In this document: one piece after another, positions 21,273-32,725 of the stretch
Layout: each line of letters starts with the position of its first letter
Numbering within the stretch: position 1 is the first letter of the stretch
Assembly (NCBI RefSeq): GCF_024506435.1
Contig: NZ_JANIET010000001.1
Coordinates: forward strand, 744,001 to 808,000
Length of the DNA stretch: 64,000 nucleotides
Direction: 5' to 3'
DNA from: Pantoea trifolii
Lineage (GTDB): Bacteria; Pseudomonadota; Gammaproteobacteria; Enterobacterales; Enterobacteriaceae
Program-made: the position numbers and the translations under genes
The notes under the pieces: model-generated
What the model was told of the DNA's origin: nothing
The model's input: the letters and a program-made list of their open reading frames with translations, nothing else
Databases searched by the model: none

Positions 21273-22842
21273 GGCGACCCGGTAATTTTTCCATCAGAGT
21301 AAAGAGTAACAAGCAGAGGAGCAGCAATAGCAATGCGGTGACGGCGCCGTCCGCACCGCGATAGGCGCCAATCTGCTGGAACAGATAGAAGGGCAGCGTG
21401 CGGAAATCGGCGCTACCAAACAGTGCGACGACGCCGAAATCGCCAATCGACAGCACGCAGGCAAACGCCAGCGCCTGAGCAATGGGACGTTTCAACGCGC
21501 GCAGCTCAATCAGCCGCAAACGGTTGAAACCGGAGATGCCGAGTGAAGCGCAGAGCTGGCTGTAACGGGCGCTGATATCGCGCATCGGATTCTCCAGCAC
21601 TTTCATGGCGTAAGGGATGGCGATCAGGGCGTTAGTGAAGATCACCAAACCATCGGCGCGCTGCGGCAGACCTACGGTGGCGTTGAACAGCAGGAAGAAA
21701 CCGCTCGCCAGCACAATGCCCGGCATCGCCAGAATCAGCATGCCGCTCATCTCCATCGCCTGCGCCGCTATCACGTTCTGGCGCTGTCGCAGTTCGCGGC
21801 TGCTCCACAGCAGCATCATGGTCAGCACCACGCAAAGCAGGCCAGCACCGATAGCGATGCGCAGCGAGGTAAAGGTGGCTTGCCATAGCGCCGCTTGTTG
21901 CAGTGCACCGGCGACGCCGCCGCGCAAACCATCGACGATTACCGCCGCCAGCGGCGGTAACAGCAGCAGCAGCGCCAGGCCAATCAATACAGTATCGCTG
22001 ATGCGCGCCTGCCATGAATCCTGCGGATCGCGCCAGCCGCGAATGCTCTGGCTGCCGGTGGGAATGGCTTTACTGAAGCGCTGGCTCAGCAACACCAGCA
22101 GCAAGCAACAACCCAGCTGTAACAGCGCCAGCAGCGCCGCGCGGCCCGGATCGTAGTCGAAATTCAGCGCCTGATAGATCGCCAGTTCCAGCGTAGTGGC
22201 CTGCGGTCCGCCGCCCAGCGCCAGCACCGTGGCGAAGCTGGCGAAGCAGAGCATAAAGATCAGCGCCGCCGTCGGCAGAATCTGACGGCGCAGCCACGGC
22301 CATTCCAGTAAATGAAACAGATTCCAGCCGCGCAGGCCGAGCTGGGCGGCGACTTGCCGCTGCTCGCCGGGAATACTCTCCAGCGCCTGTAACAGCAGGC
22401 GCGTCGCCAGCGGCAGGTTAAAGAAGACGTGCGCCAGCAGAATGCCCTGCAGGCCGTACGGCGAAAAATGGTAGTTAAAGCCAATGGCCGCGCACAGTTG
22501 CGCCAGCCAGCCGCTGCGACCGTAGACGCTGAGCAAGCCAAATACCGCCACCAGCACCGGCAGCACCAGCGTCATGGCGCATAAGCGCAGCAACAGGTTG
22601 CGACCGGGAAAACGGCGGCGATAGAGCGCGCGCGCCAGCAAGATTGCGGGCAGCACCGACAGCAACGCCGACAGTAGCGCCTGCTCGAACGAGAACAGCA
22701 GCACATGATGCAGATAACTGTCGTTGAGCAGCGCGCGCCAGTCGGTGGCCGGCGCAACCATCACCAATGCGCCAAACGCCAGCAGCGCCACCGCGCACAG
22801 CAACAGCGCGACAGCGCTACCGGGAATTAACCAACCGGACAT
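21256..22842 (-). CDS. thiP: Thiamine ABC transporter permease
   Basis: Inner-membrane permease of the ThiBPQ importer. At 528 residues it is a fused double permease with about twelve hydrophobic segments. The two binding-protein-dependent transport signatures that contact ThiQ are visible: the EAA-like loop around [20 protein letters not shown] (about residues 152-171) and a second around [20 protein letters not shown]. Its ATG overlaps the thiB stop by one base (TAATG), suggesting translational coupling. Confidence 0.97.
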   Translation of the reverse strand: MSGWLIPGSAVALLLCAVALLAFGALVMVAPATDWRALLNDSYLHHVLLFSFEQALLSALLSVLPAILLARALYRRRFPGRNLLLRLCAMTLVLPVLVAVFGLLSVYGRSGWLAQLCAAIGFNYHFSPYGLQGILLAHVFFNLPLATRLLLQALESIPGEQRQVAAQLGLRGWNLFHLLEWPWLRRQILPTAALIFMLCFASFATVLALGGGPQATTLELAIYQALNFDYDPGRAALLALLQLGCCLLLVLLSQRFSKAIPTGSQSIRGWRDPQDSWQARISDTVLIGLALLLLLPPLAAVIVDGLRGGVAGALQQAALWQATFTSLRIAIGAGLLCVVLTMMLLWSSRELRQRQNVIAAQAMEMSGMLILAMPGIVLASGFFLLFNATVGLPQRADGLVIFTNALIAIPYAMKVLENPMRDISARYSQLCASLGISGFNRLRLIELRALKRPIAQALAFACVLSIGDFGVVALFGSADFRTLPFYLFQQIGAYRGADGAVTALLLLLLCLLLFTLMEKLPGRHADTE

Positions 22843-23828
22843 TAACGGCTAACGGCGCTTTGCCATGCGCTGATCCACGCGGCGCGATGGTCGGCCACTT
22901 CGGCTGGCGTGTATTGCAACGCCTTGGCGGGCACCTGCAAAGCTTGATAACCGGCTGGCAGATCGCTTTTGATCACCGGATACATCCAGTTGCCAGTGGG
23001 AATGGTCTGCTGGAAAGCCGGAGAAACCATAAACTGCATGAACTGCTGCGCCAGCCTGGGCTGTTTGCTGCTGGCGAGCTGCGCGGCAACTTCCACCTGC
23101 AAATAGTGGCCTTCGCTAAATTCGGCCGCAGCGTAGTTCTCTTTCTTCTCTTCGATAATGTGATAAGCCGGAGAAGTGGTGTAGCTCAACACCAGATCGC
23201 CTTCGCCCTTCAGGAACAGGCCGTAAGCTTCACTCCAGCCTTTGGTGACGGTAACGGTTTTTTGTGCCAGCTTCTGCCACGCGTCAGGCGCGTTGTCGCC
23301 ATAAACTTTTTGCATCCACAGCAGCAGGCCAAGACCTGGCGTGCTGGTGCGCGGATCTTCATAAATCACGCGCCATTTTTCCGGGCTTTCGACCAGTTCT
23401 TTCAGGCTCTTCGGCGGATTCTTCAGTTTGTTTTTATCGTAGACGAAGGCGAAATAGCCATAATCGAACGGAATGAAGGTGTCGCTGTGCCAGCCATCTG
23501 GCAACGTTAATGGTTTGGTATCAACGCTGCTTTTGGCAAACAGCCCGGTTTTCTCCGCTGCCTGCACCAGATTGTTATCCAGCCCCAGCACCACATCGGC
23601 TTTGCTGTTTTTGCCTTCCATGCGCACACGATTGAGCAGCGATACGCCATCTTCCAGCGCTACGTACTTCAGTTCGCAGCCGCACTGCGCTTCAAAGGCT
23701 TTTTTTACCGCTGGACCGGGGCCCCAATCGGCAGAAAACGAATCGTAGGTGTAAACGGTGAGAACCGGTTTGGCAGCGAAAGCCGGTGCCGCAACCAGCA
23801 GCAACACAGGCAGAACTTTGTTTAACAC
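22842..23828 (-). CDS. thiB: Thiamine-binding periplasmic protein
   Basis: Captures thiamine, TMP and TPP in the periplasm for ThiPQ. The 328 residues begin with a signal peptide (MLNKVLPVLLLVAAPAFA, cleavage before AKP), followed by VLTVYTYDSFSADWGPGPAV and a conserved QCGCELKY near the N-terminus. It is the first gene of the operon; its leader contains a TPP riboswitch, and a CTCAAGGAGCG ribosome site precedes the ATG. Confidence 0.97.
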   Translation of the reverse strand: MLNKVLPVLLLVAAPAFAAKPVLTVYTYDSFSADWGPGPAVKKAFEAQCGCELKYVALEDGVSLLNRVRMEGKNSKADVVLGLDNNLVQAAEKTGLFAKSSVDTKPLTLPDGWHSDTFIPFDYGYFAFVYDKNKLKNPPKSLKELVESPEKWRVIYEDPRTSTPGLGLLLWMQKVYGDNAPDAWQKLAQKTVTVTKGWSEAYGLFLKGEGDLVLSYTTSPAYHIIEEKKENYAAAEFSEGHYLQVEVAAQLASSKQPRLAQQFMQFMVSPAFQQTIPTGNWMYPVIKSDLPAGYQALQVPAKALQYTPAEVADHRAAWISAWQSAVSR

Positions 23829-23885
23829 TTTGCGCTCCTTGAGGAGAAGATAAGGTCGAGTCGCAAAGGATCTGAGGAGTGAGGC

Positions 23886-23966
23886 ATCTCAAATCCCTAC
23901 GCCGGTATTAGCCGGATCAGGTTCGACGGGTTTCTCTCAGCCCTGATTTCAAGGCACCCCGTTGAG
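23886..23966 (-). promoter_or_regulatory. TPP riboswitch (THI element) controlling thiBPQ
   Basis: Read on the minus strand it contains the full THI core in order: GGGGTGC, GGCTGAGA, ACCC, GAACCTGATCCGG and TAATACCGGCGTAGGGA, closed by a CTCAA / TTGAG pairing. In E. coli the same leader is known as SroA and represses thiBPQ when TPP binds. A TAGAAT -10 (complement of 23975-23980) lies just upstream. The aptamer ends about 58 bases before thiB. I see no strong terminator, so control at translation initiation is the likely mode. Confidence 0.97.
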
Positions 23967-24006
23967 AACGGCTCATTCTAGACATTTATATGACAGCGCG
24001 AAAGGA

Positions 24007-25668
24007 TCACAGCTCCGGCGGCGCAAACCAGGCCGATTTGAAGTCAAACCAGCCGAGCGTATTGAGGCGCACGCCACGCATACTGCGCTGCCCTTCCAGC
24101 AGCAGCCAGTGATGGAACAGCGGATGCAGATAGTCGCTGTCGATCAGCTGCTTACTCCATTCCGCCAACGGTAAATCCTTTTGCCGCCAGCGTGCGGCAT
24201 CGGCTTGCCAGTCAATGGGGATGCAGTGATGCATCAACGGCAGCTCAAACAGTTGGGCAAACAGCGCGTACTCGAGCGGCAGGGTAAAGTTTACGCTGCC
24301 GAGCCAGATGTCACTCTCACCTTCGCCCTCGAACCACTCTTCGTAACATACGACGCGGGTGATCAGCTCAACACCTTGCTGCGCCAGCAGCGGTCGCAGC
24401 GCGTTGGCGATACCTTCATGCTCAACGTGATGGCTGTACCAGCTCAGCGTCAGCTGGATTAAACCTGCTGGCTTGTCGGCGGACGTGAGATCGCGGCGAT
24501 GGTGCCAGCGCGGCAGCAAGCCATAAGCGGGGAACCAGTAACGCTGATAGCCGACGCCAGCATGATTCAATAAGGCGATCGGATTAAACAGATAACTCAC
24601 CCAGCGGCGAAAATGCGCATCGCGGCCCAGCTCGGAGCGCTGATCGTAAAGCAGAAAGTAGCAGCCTTCCTCCAGACGGCTCTCTTCCGATTTTTCGTCG
24701 GCGGTTTCGCCCTGCAGTTTGACTCCAGCATACACCAATTCATCACTGATCTCCGGCAGCACCCAAATCGACACATCGTCAATCAGCGCGCGATAGCCAA
24801 AGTAATCATCGAAGGCGGCGATCTTCAGCTGCGTTTGCTGATTGCGCACCACGCTGTACGGGCCGGTGCCAATTGGCTGTCGCGCAAACTGGCGCAGCGT
24901 TGGCCATTCGCGCGGCAGGATCATCGCGCTGACGCTGGCCAGCAGCCACGGTAACCAATTGTCCGGCTGGCTCAGATGGATATCCAGCGTCCAGGGTGCG
25001 GGCGAATCCAGTTTACTGATGTGAGAAAACAGCGGCTGGCTGCGCACGCGTTCCAGCGAAGCAATCACATCCGCCATTTCCAGTTCACGGCCATGATGAA
25101 AACGTATCGCCGGGCGCAGGAAGAAGCGCCACTGCAGCGGCGAGGTTTGCTGCCAGTGATGGGCGATATCCGGTTCGATTTCCCCCTTTTCCTCATTTAT
25201 GCGCATCAGGCCGTTGAAAATTTGCCGCGCCAGATGGGTTTCCGAGCGGCGCAGCGGCGAACCGGGCAGCAGATTGGGCAGCGGACGGTAATAGAGCACG
25301 CGCAGGATGTGTTTGCCCTGGCGGAAGCTGCGACCTAAATGCGCCGCGATCATCTGGCGCACCTGATTTTTATCGCCCACCAATTGCACCAGCTGTTCGA
25401 TGCGATCCTGCTCCAGCAGATCCTCAGCACGCTGCTGCTGGAGCGCCAGGCCGGTATAGCAGAAACTCAGCATCGAGCGCTTGCCGCGTCCCGCTTCCGC
25501 CTGCCAAATCAGCCAGCCTTCGCTCTGCATGGCATTGAGCAGGTTGCGCATATGCCGACGCGAGCAGTGCAGCAGATCGGCCAGCTCGTTGAGCGTGGTT
25601 TCCTGATCCTGCCCCTGACAGCTTTGCCATAAGCGGATGAATTGCTGCTGCAAACGTGAAGAAGACAT
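24007..25668 (-). CDS. sgrR: Transcriptional regulator SgrR
   Basis: SgrR activates SgrS, and is also linked to setA expression, during glucose-phosphate stress. The 553 residues combine an N-terminal winged-helix DNA-binding domain (about 1-115; helix-turn-helix around [21 protein letters not shown]) with a C-terminal solute-binding-protein-like domain (family SBP_bac_5) that presumably senses a sugar phosphate. Strong markers are [35 protein letters not shown] and the C-terminus [18 protein letters not shown]. It is divergent from SgrS/setA and ends just after the thi promoter. Confidence 0.97.
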   Translation of the reverse strand: MSSSRLQQQFIRLWQSCQGQDQETTLNELADLLHCSRRHMRNLLNAMQSEGWLIWQAEAGRGKRSMLSFCYTGLALQQQRAEDLLEQDRIEQLVQLVGDKNQVRQMIAAHLGRSFRQGKHILRVLYYRPLPNLLPGSPLRRSETHLARQIFNGLMRINEEKGEIEPDIAHHWQQTSPLQWRFFLRPAIRFHHGRELEMADVIASLERVRSQPLFSHISKLDSPAPWTLDIHLSQPDNWLPWLLASVSAMILPREWPTLRQFARQPIGTGPYSVVRNQQTQLKIAAFDDYFGYRALIDDVSIWVLPEISDELVYAGVKLQGETADEKSEESRLEEGCYFLLYDQRSELGRDAHFRRWVSYLFNPIALLNHAGVGYQRYWFPAYGLLPRWHHRRDLTSADKPAGLIQLTLSWYSHHVEHEGIANALRPLLAQQGVELITRVVCYEEWFEGEGESDIWLGSVNFTLPLEYALFAQLFELPLMHHCIPIDWQADAARWRQKDLPLAEWSKQLIDSDYLHPLFHHWLLLEGQRSMRGVRLNTLGWFDFKSAWFAPPEL

Positions 25669-25734
25669 AAAAGGGGAACTCCTTGTCAGAATCGCTCAGT
25701 TTTTCCTGCCTCATATTAGAGGCATACTGCCCGG

Positions 25735-25858
25735 CAATGGAAGAGCGGGAGGCATTCAGCAATGAATGGCGCTCTGCCAGCGGTTCCACCGACGTGGAAC
25801 CTCTTTCTGAGTAGGGTGCATTTTCACCGCCAGCAGCGCTTTATCTGCTGGCTTTTTT
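25735..25858 (+). ncRNA. sgrS: SgrS-like small RNA
   Basis: It lies between divergent sgrR and setA, where SgrS sits in other enterics. The 3' half keeps the SgrS architecture. CTGAGTAGGGTGC (25807-25819) can pair with the ptsG leader sequence known from E. coli (GCACCCATACTCAG), with one bulge. Next come a small stem GGTG-cattttt-type loop-CACC (25815-25828) and a terminator CCAGCAG / CTGCTGG followed by six T, as in E. coli SgrS. Two extra upstream hairpins are present: CATTCA-gcaa-TGAATG, and a perfect GGTTCCAC-cgac-GTGGAACC (25782-25801). The 5' end is estimated from a CATACT -10 at 25723-25728. At about 124 nt it is shorter than E. coli SgrS (227), and no SgrT-like ORF is seen. Confidence 0.78.
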
Positions 25859-25925
25859 CGTTTTGCTGTAGAATCTTCTACCCTCATTTCTCTACCTATT
25901 TTTTTATTCGCAAAGGGATTTCTGC

Positions 25926-27104
25926 ATGAAATCGCTGTTAACGCGTCAACGTCGCATCAATCCGGTCTATCTCTCGTTTATGGCGGTGTCGTTTATGACT
26001 GGCGTGGCCGGTGCGCTGCAGGCGCCGACACTCAGCCTGTTTCTGACGCGTGAAGTGCAGGTGAGTCCGTTCTGGGTCGGCTTGTTCTTTACCATCAATG
26101 CGATCGCCGGGATTGTGATTAGCCTGCTGATGGCGAAACGCTCCGATAACCAGGGCGATCGCCGCAACCTGATTCTGTTTTGCTGCCTGATGGCGACGCT
26201 GAATGCGCTGCTGTTTGCCTTCAATCGCCACTATTTAACGCTGGTAACGCTAGGCGTGTTTTTGTCGGCGCTGGCCAGCGTGTCGATTCCGCAGGTGTTC
26301 GCGCTCGCGCGCGAATATGCCGATCAGTCGGCGCGTGAAGTGGTGATGTTCAGCTCGGTGATGCGCGCGCAGCTGTCGCTGGCGTGGGTGATTGGGCCGC
26401 CGCTGTCGTTTGCGCTGGCACTCAACTACGGCTTTGTGACGCTGTTTTGCGTGGCGGCGGGGATTTTCCTGCTGAGCATGCTGCTGATCTGGCGCACCTT
26501 GCCCTCGGTGCCGCGCGTGGTGGCATCGCCTGAAGCGGTACTGACGCAGCTCAGCCCGTGGAAAGACAGTCAGGTGCGGTTGCTGTTTATCGCCTCCGTA
26601 ACCATGTGGGCGTGCAACACCATGTATATCATTGATATGCCGCTGTATATCAGCGCCACGCTTGGCCTGCCGGAGAAGCTGGCGGGACTGCTAATGGGCA
26701 CCGCCGCCGGGCTGGAGATTCCAATCATGCTACTGGCCGGGCATTACGCGCGGCGCACCGGCAAACGCAAACTGATGCTGCTGGCGCTGGTGGCGGCGAT
26801 TGTGTTTTATCTCGGATTGGTGATGTTCCAGTCGCGTACTGCGTTGATGGTGTTGCAACTGTTTAACGCTGCCTTTATCGGCATCATCGCCGGGATTGGC
26901 ATGCTGTGGTTCCAGGATTTAATGCCGGGGCGCGCGGGTGCGGCGACGACGCTGTTCACCACCTCGATTTCCACCGGCATGATTATCGCCGGCATCATTC
27001 AGGGCACCATGAGCGAGCGCTTTGGTCATGAGTCGGTTTACTGGCTGGCGTTGGGGCTGGCGGTGCTGGCCTTGGGATTGGCGTCGCGCGTGCGGGATGT
27101 ATAA
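25926..27104 (+). CDS. setA: Sugar efflux transporter SetA (MFS)
   Basis: A major-facilitator sugar exporter of the SET family; in E. coli it exports glucose, lactose and analogues and helps recovery from sugar-phosphate stress. The 392 residues show about twelve transmembrane helices and family motifs: FMTGVAGALQAPTLSLFL in helix 1, LLMAKRSDNQGDRRNL (MFS motif A-like loop), VMRAQLSLAWVIGPPLSF, and LWFQDLMPGRAGAATTLFT near the C-terminal half. ATG 25926 follows AAAGGGA. Read-through from SgrS or an independent promoter are both possible. Confidence 0.95.
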   Translation: MKSLLTRQRRINPVYLSFMAVSFMTGVAGALQAPTLSLFLTREVQVSPFWVGLFFTINAIAGIVISLLMAKRSDNQGDRRNLILFCCLMATLNALLFAFNRHYLTLVTLGVFLSALASVSIPQVFALAREYADQSAREVVMFSSVMRAQLSLAWVIGPPLSFALALNYGFVTLFCVAAGIFLLSMLLIWRTLPSVPRVVASPEAVLTQLSPWKDSQVRLLFIASVTMWACNTMYIIDMPLYISATLGLPEKLAGLLMGTAAGLEIPIMLLAGHYARRTGKRKLMLLALVAAIVFYLGLVMFQSRTALMVLQLFNAAFIGIIAGIGMLWFQDLMPGRAGAATTLFTTSISTGMIIAGIIQGTMSERFGHESVYWLALGLAVLALGLASRVRDV

Positions 27105-27109
27105 AGGAG

Positions 27110-27132
27110 AAGGGCGACATCACGTCGCCCTT
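27110..27132. terminator. Stem-loop between convergent setA and leuD
   Basis: A perfect AAGGGCGAC / GTCGCCCTT 9-bp stem with an ATCAC loop follows the setA stop. The following T-content is low on both strands, so termination is probable rather than certain. Confidence 0.65.
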
Positions 27133-27138
27133 GTTGCC

Positions 27139-27744
27139 TTAGCGTAAGAACGCGGGCTGATTGGTTTCGTAGCTGGAGATTGACGCTTCGTGTTGCAGCG
27201 TCAGTCCAATGCTGTCGAGACCGTTGATCATGCAGTGACGGCGGAAGCTGTCGATTTCGAAGCTATACGTCTTATCGCCTGCCGTAACAGTTTGCGCTTC
27301 CAGATCCACGGTGAAGCTCACGCCCGGCTGCGCGGCAACCAGTTTGAACATCTCATCCACTTCTTCATCGCTCAACTTCACCGGCAGCAGCTGGTTGTTA
27401 AAGCTGTTGCCATAGAAGATGTCGGCGAAGCTTGGCGCGATCACCACGTGGAAACCGAAATCGGTCAGCGCCCACGGCGCATGCTCGCGCGATGAGCCGC
27501 AGCCAAAGTTCTCACGCGCCAGCAAAATACTGGTGCCTTTGAACTCGGGTTTGTTCAGCACAAAGCTGGCCGTTGGCACAGTGCCCGCATCATCTTCAAA
27601 ACGCCAGTCGTGGAACAGGTGCGCGCCAAAACCGGTGCGCGTCACTTTCTGCAGGAACTGCTTAGGAATGATGGCATCAGTGTCGACGTTGGCCGCATCC
27701 AATGGCGCCACAATTCCGCTGTGTTGAGTAAATTTGTTCGCCAT
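27139..27744 (-). CDS. leuD: 3-isopropylmalate dehydratase small subunit
   Basis: With LeuC, isomerises 2-isopropylmalate to 3-isopropylmalate in leucine synthesis. The 201 residues (same as E. coli) form the aconitase swivel domain. The signature [15 protein letters not shown] and the N-terminal [14 protein letters not shown] are visible. Last gene of leuABCD; it starts 3 bases after the leuC stop. Confidence 0.98.
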   Translation of the reverse strand: MANKFTQHSGIVAPLDAANVDTDAIIPKQFLQKVTRTGFGAHLFHDWRFEDDAGTVPTASFVLNKPEFKGTSILLARENFGCGSSREHAPWALTDFGFHVVIAPSFADIFYGNSFNNQLLPVKLSDEEVDEMFKLVAAQPGVSFTVDLEAQTVTAGDKTYSFEIDSFRRHCMINGLDSIGLTLQHEASISSYETNQPAFLR

Positions 27745-27747
27745 GGT

Positions 27748-29154
27748 TTACGCTCCCTGAGTCAATTCACGAATGTCGGCAAAACGACCGGTCACGGCAG
27801 CCGCAGCGGCCATCGCCGGGCTCACCAGGTGCGTACGTCCACCGCGGCCCTGACGGCCTTCAAAGTTACGGTTGCTGGTTGATGCGCAACGTTCGCCTGG
27901 ATTCAGGCGGTCATTGTTCATTGCCAGACACATCGAGCAACCCGGCAAACGCCATTCAAACCCGGCTTCGAGGAAGATTTTGTCCAGACCTTCAGCTTCG
28001 GCTTGTGCTTTCACCGGACCGGAACCTGGCACCACCATCGCTACCACGCCCGGCGCCACTTTGCGGCCTTTGGCAATCGCGGCAGCGGCGCGCAGATCTT
28101 CAATACGTGAGTTGGTGCAGGAACCGATAAACACTTTATCGATCGCCACGTCAGTCAGTTTGATGCCTGGCTGCAGATCCATATACGCCAGCGCTTTCTC
28201 TGCAGAAGCGCGCTCGACCGGGTCGGCAAAGGATTGTGGGTTCGGGATCGCTTGATCGACCGCCATTACCTGGCCTGGATTGGTGCCCCAGGTCACTTGC
28301 GGAGCGATATCTTCGGCATGCAGCGTGACGATGCTGTCGAATTTGGCATCGCTGTCGGACTTCAGCGTGCGCCAGTAAGCCACCGCTTGTTCCCACTGCT
28401 CGCCCTTCGGCGCGAATTGCTTGTCTTTGAGGTAAGCGAAAGTGGTGTCATCCGGCGCGACCAGGCCCGCTTTGGCACCCATTTCAATCGCCATGTTACA
28501 CAGCGTCATGCGGCCTTCCATGCTCAGCGCTTCAATTGCTGGGCCACAGAATTCGACAACGTGACCGGTACCGCCAGCGCTGCCGGTTTTGCCGATGATC
28601 GCCAACACGATGTCTTTGGCAGTGATGCCCGGCGCAGCTTCGCCCAGCACTTCAATCTTCATGGTTTTCGCGCGGCCCTGTTTCAGGGTTTGCGTGGCAA
28701 ACACGTGCTCAACTTCGGAAGTACCGATACCGAAAGCCAGTGAACCAAACGCGCCGTGGGTGGCGGTGTGGGAATCGCCGCACACAATGGTCATGCCCGG
28801 CAAGGTCATGCCTTGCTCTGGCCCAATCACGTGCACGATGCCCTGGAACGGGTGATTCAGGTCATACAGCTGAATGCCGAACTCAGCACAGTTTTTCATC
28901 AGCTCTTGCATCTGAATGCGCGCCATCTCGCCAGACGCGTTGATATCTTTGGTCTGCGTCGAAACGTTGTGATCCATGGTGGCGAAGGTTTTCGACGGCT
29001 GGCGCACCTTGCGGCCGTGCGCGCGCAGGCCATCAAAGGCCTGCGGTGACGTCACTTCATGGATCAGATGGCGATCGATATAGAGTAACGGCGTTTCGTT
29101 AGGCGTTTCATGGACGACATGTGCATCAAATAACTTCTGGTATAAGCTTTTCAT
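27748..29154 (-). CDS. leuC: 3-isopropylmalate dehydratase large subunit
   Basis: The [4Fe-4S] aconitase-family subunit of isopropylmalate isomerase. Start chosen at ATG 29154 (468 aa, [20 protein letters not shown]), which sits 4 bases after the leuB stop and matches the family N-terminus; a longer open frame would overlap leuB. Cluster ligands are visible in [12 protein letters not shown] and [11 protein letters not shown]. Substrate motifs include [13 protein letters not shown] and the C-terminal [20 protein letters not shown]. Confidence 0.98.
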   Translation of the reverse strand: MKSLYQKLFDAHVVHETPNETPLLYIDRHLIHEVTSPQAFDGLRAHGRKVRQPSKTFATMDHNVSTQTKDINASGEMARIQMQELMKNCAEFGIQLYDLNHPFQGIVHVIGPEQGMTLPGMTIVCGDSHTATHGAFGSLAFGIGTSEVEHVFATQTLKQGRAKTMKIEVLGEAAPGITAKDIVLAIIGKTGSAGGTGHVVEFCGPAIEALSMEGRMTLCNMAIEMGAKAGLVAPDDTTFAYLKDKQFAPKGEQWEQAVAYWRTLKSDSDAKFDSIVTLHAEDIAPQVTWGTNPGQVMAVDQAIPNPQSFADPVERASAEKALAYMDLQPGIKLTDVAIDKVFIGSCTNSRIEDLRAAAAIAKGRKVAPGVVAMVVPGSGPVKAQAEAEGLDKIFLEAGFEWRLPGCSMCLAMNNDRLNPGERCASTSNRNFEGRQGRGGRTHLVSPAMAAAAAVTGRFADIRELTQGA

Positions 29155-29158
29155 TTTA

Positions 29159-31815
<2,657 letters not shown>

Positions 31816-31858
31816 CGTAATCTTCCTTATGCATTAACGTTGCCGGTGCTACGAGCAT

Positions 31859-31888
31859 AAAAAAACCCGCGCATTGGCGCGGGTTTCT
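31859..31888 (-). terminator. leu operon attenuator
   Basis: On the minus strand an AACCCGCGC / GCGCGGGTT stem with a CAAT loop is followed by seven T, between leuL and leuA. It is the transcription terminator that forms when leucyl-tRNA is abundant and the ribosome clears leuL. Confidence 0.92.
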
Positions 31889-31908
31889 TAAACTTCAGCA
31901 GGTTCGAA

Positions 31909-31992
31909 TCAGTTATTGATTCCGCCCACGAGTCTACCGCGCAAACTGGATGCGTTTAGTAGTAGACCGAGTAGGCGGAAAGAATGAAACAT
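31909..31992 (-). CDS. leuL: leu operon leader peptide
   Basis: A 27-residue ORF ahead of the attenuator: MFHSFRLLGLLLNASSLRGR, then LVGGINN and TGA. Seven Leu codons occur, with the control cluster CTA CTC GGT CTA CTA CTA. Four of these five are the rare CTA codon, as in the E. coli and Salmonella leu leader. Ribosome stalling here when leucyl-tRNA is short favours the antiterminator. An ACGAGG ribosome site lies upstream of the ATG. Confidence 0.93.
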   Translation of the reverse strand: MFHSFRLLGLLLNASSLRGRLVGGINN

Positions 31993-32026
31993 GATTCAAA
32001 CCTCGTAAATTTTTTGGATGCACATA

Positions 32027-32055
32027 TTGGTACTGGAATTGAGGTGTGAAGTCAA
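32027..32055 (-). promoter_or_regulatory. Probable leu operon promoter
   Basis: On the minus strand, TTGACT (complement of 32050-32055) and TACCAA (complement of 32027-32032) are separated by 17 bases, 35 bases ahead of the leuL start. The -35 is near consensus and the -10 is weak. Confidence 0.5.
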
Positions 32056-32557
32056 CCTTAAGTGCAAGGGTATTTCTGTGACGTAAGAAGGGCGATGTGC
32101 TGTGATTTTTCAGCTGCGCAGAGCAATGGCATTAATTAGTAACAGGAGAAGTGATTCCATCCACTTAAAAAATCGTTTAGAAAATAGAATTTATTTTAAA
32201 TAATTGATAATTAATTAGTTATGTCGGAAATGCGCATTACTGATAAAACAAGATTAGGCTTGTTGTTAAGAAGAATATGATGTGATCGGACCGTTTTATA
32301 GATAATCACGCCATAAAGTAATTATCACAAAAGATTGTGGACTGAGTGGTCAGGCAATATGAAAATCATATTTCTTAGAACACGCTGCAAATAATCTCTA
32401 AACCAGCATTTTCCTCTGTGGTTATGACGAAGCATTAGTTTAATCCTCGCAGGCAATAATCACGCATCAGTGCCTTTATTGCCGGTTCGGGCGCGACGTG
32501 GCGTCCTGGCGTTTGCAGGCCGGGTTGTCTGCGGTTATGGTAATCGACCTACTCTCA
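32056..32557. other. AT-rich gene-free region between leuL and ilvI
   Basis: About 500 bases with no supportable gene. It is strongly AT-rich around 32150-32300. In E. coli this interval holds leuO; no reading frame here resembles a LysR-type regulator. Lrp- and H-NS-type binding upstream of ilvIH is known in E. coli and the base composition would suit it, but I cannot mark individual sites. The only small ORF (32221-32280, 19 codons) has no ribosome site. Confidence 0.7.
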
Positions 32558-32613
32558 TATAATTAACTCAAGTAGATTCCCTGTACCTGGAAGGCGGAAA
32601 GAACGCCGCCTTC
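32558..32613 (+). promoter_or_regulatory. ilvIH promoter -10 and leader hairpin
   Basis: TATAAT at 32558-32563 is a perfect -10, but no good -35 lies 16-18 bases upstream. That would fit an activator-dependent promoter, as ilvIH is with Lrp in E. coli. In the predicted leader, GAAGGCGG (32590-32597) pairs perfectly with CCGCCTTC (32606-32613) without a following T-run, so it is a leader hairpin rather than a terminator. Confidence 0.45.
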
Positions 32614-32725
32614 TGAGCATAAACATAAGGTTTTGATCTTAATTGGCGATCGGGGGCCGGATATCAGTGGTGTGCGGGAAACGCGAACGTCAGTGGATTC
32701 AGTCCCTCAAGCCTGGAGGCAGAAA

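Noticed and set aside
25737..25814. 25-codon ORF within SgrS (MEEREAFSNEWRSASGSTDV and five more residues), considered as SgrT
   Set aside because: No resemblance to SgrT, it ends inside the ptsG-pairing segment, and it has no ribosome site.
32221..32280. 19-codon ORF (MSEMRITDKTRLGLLLRRI) with several Leu codons, considered as a second leader peptide or leuO remnant
   Set aside because: No ribosome binding site, no following terminator/antiterminator pair, and no similarity to LeuO.
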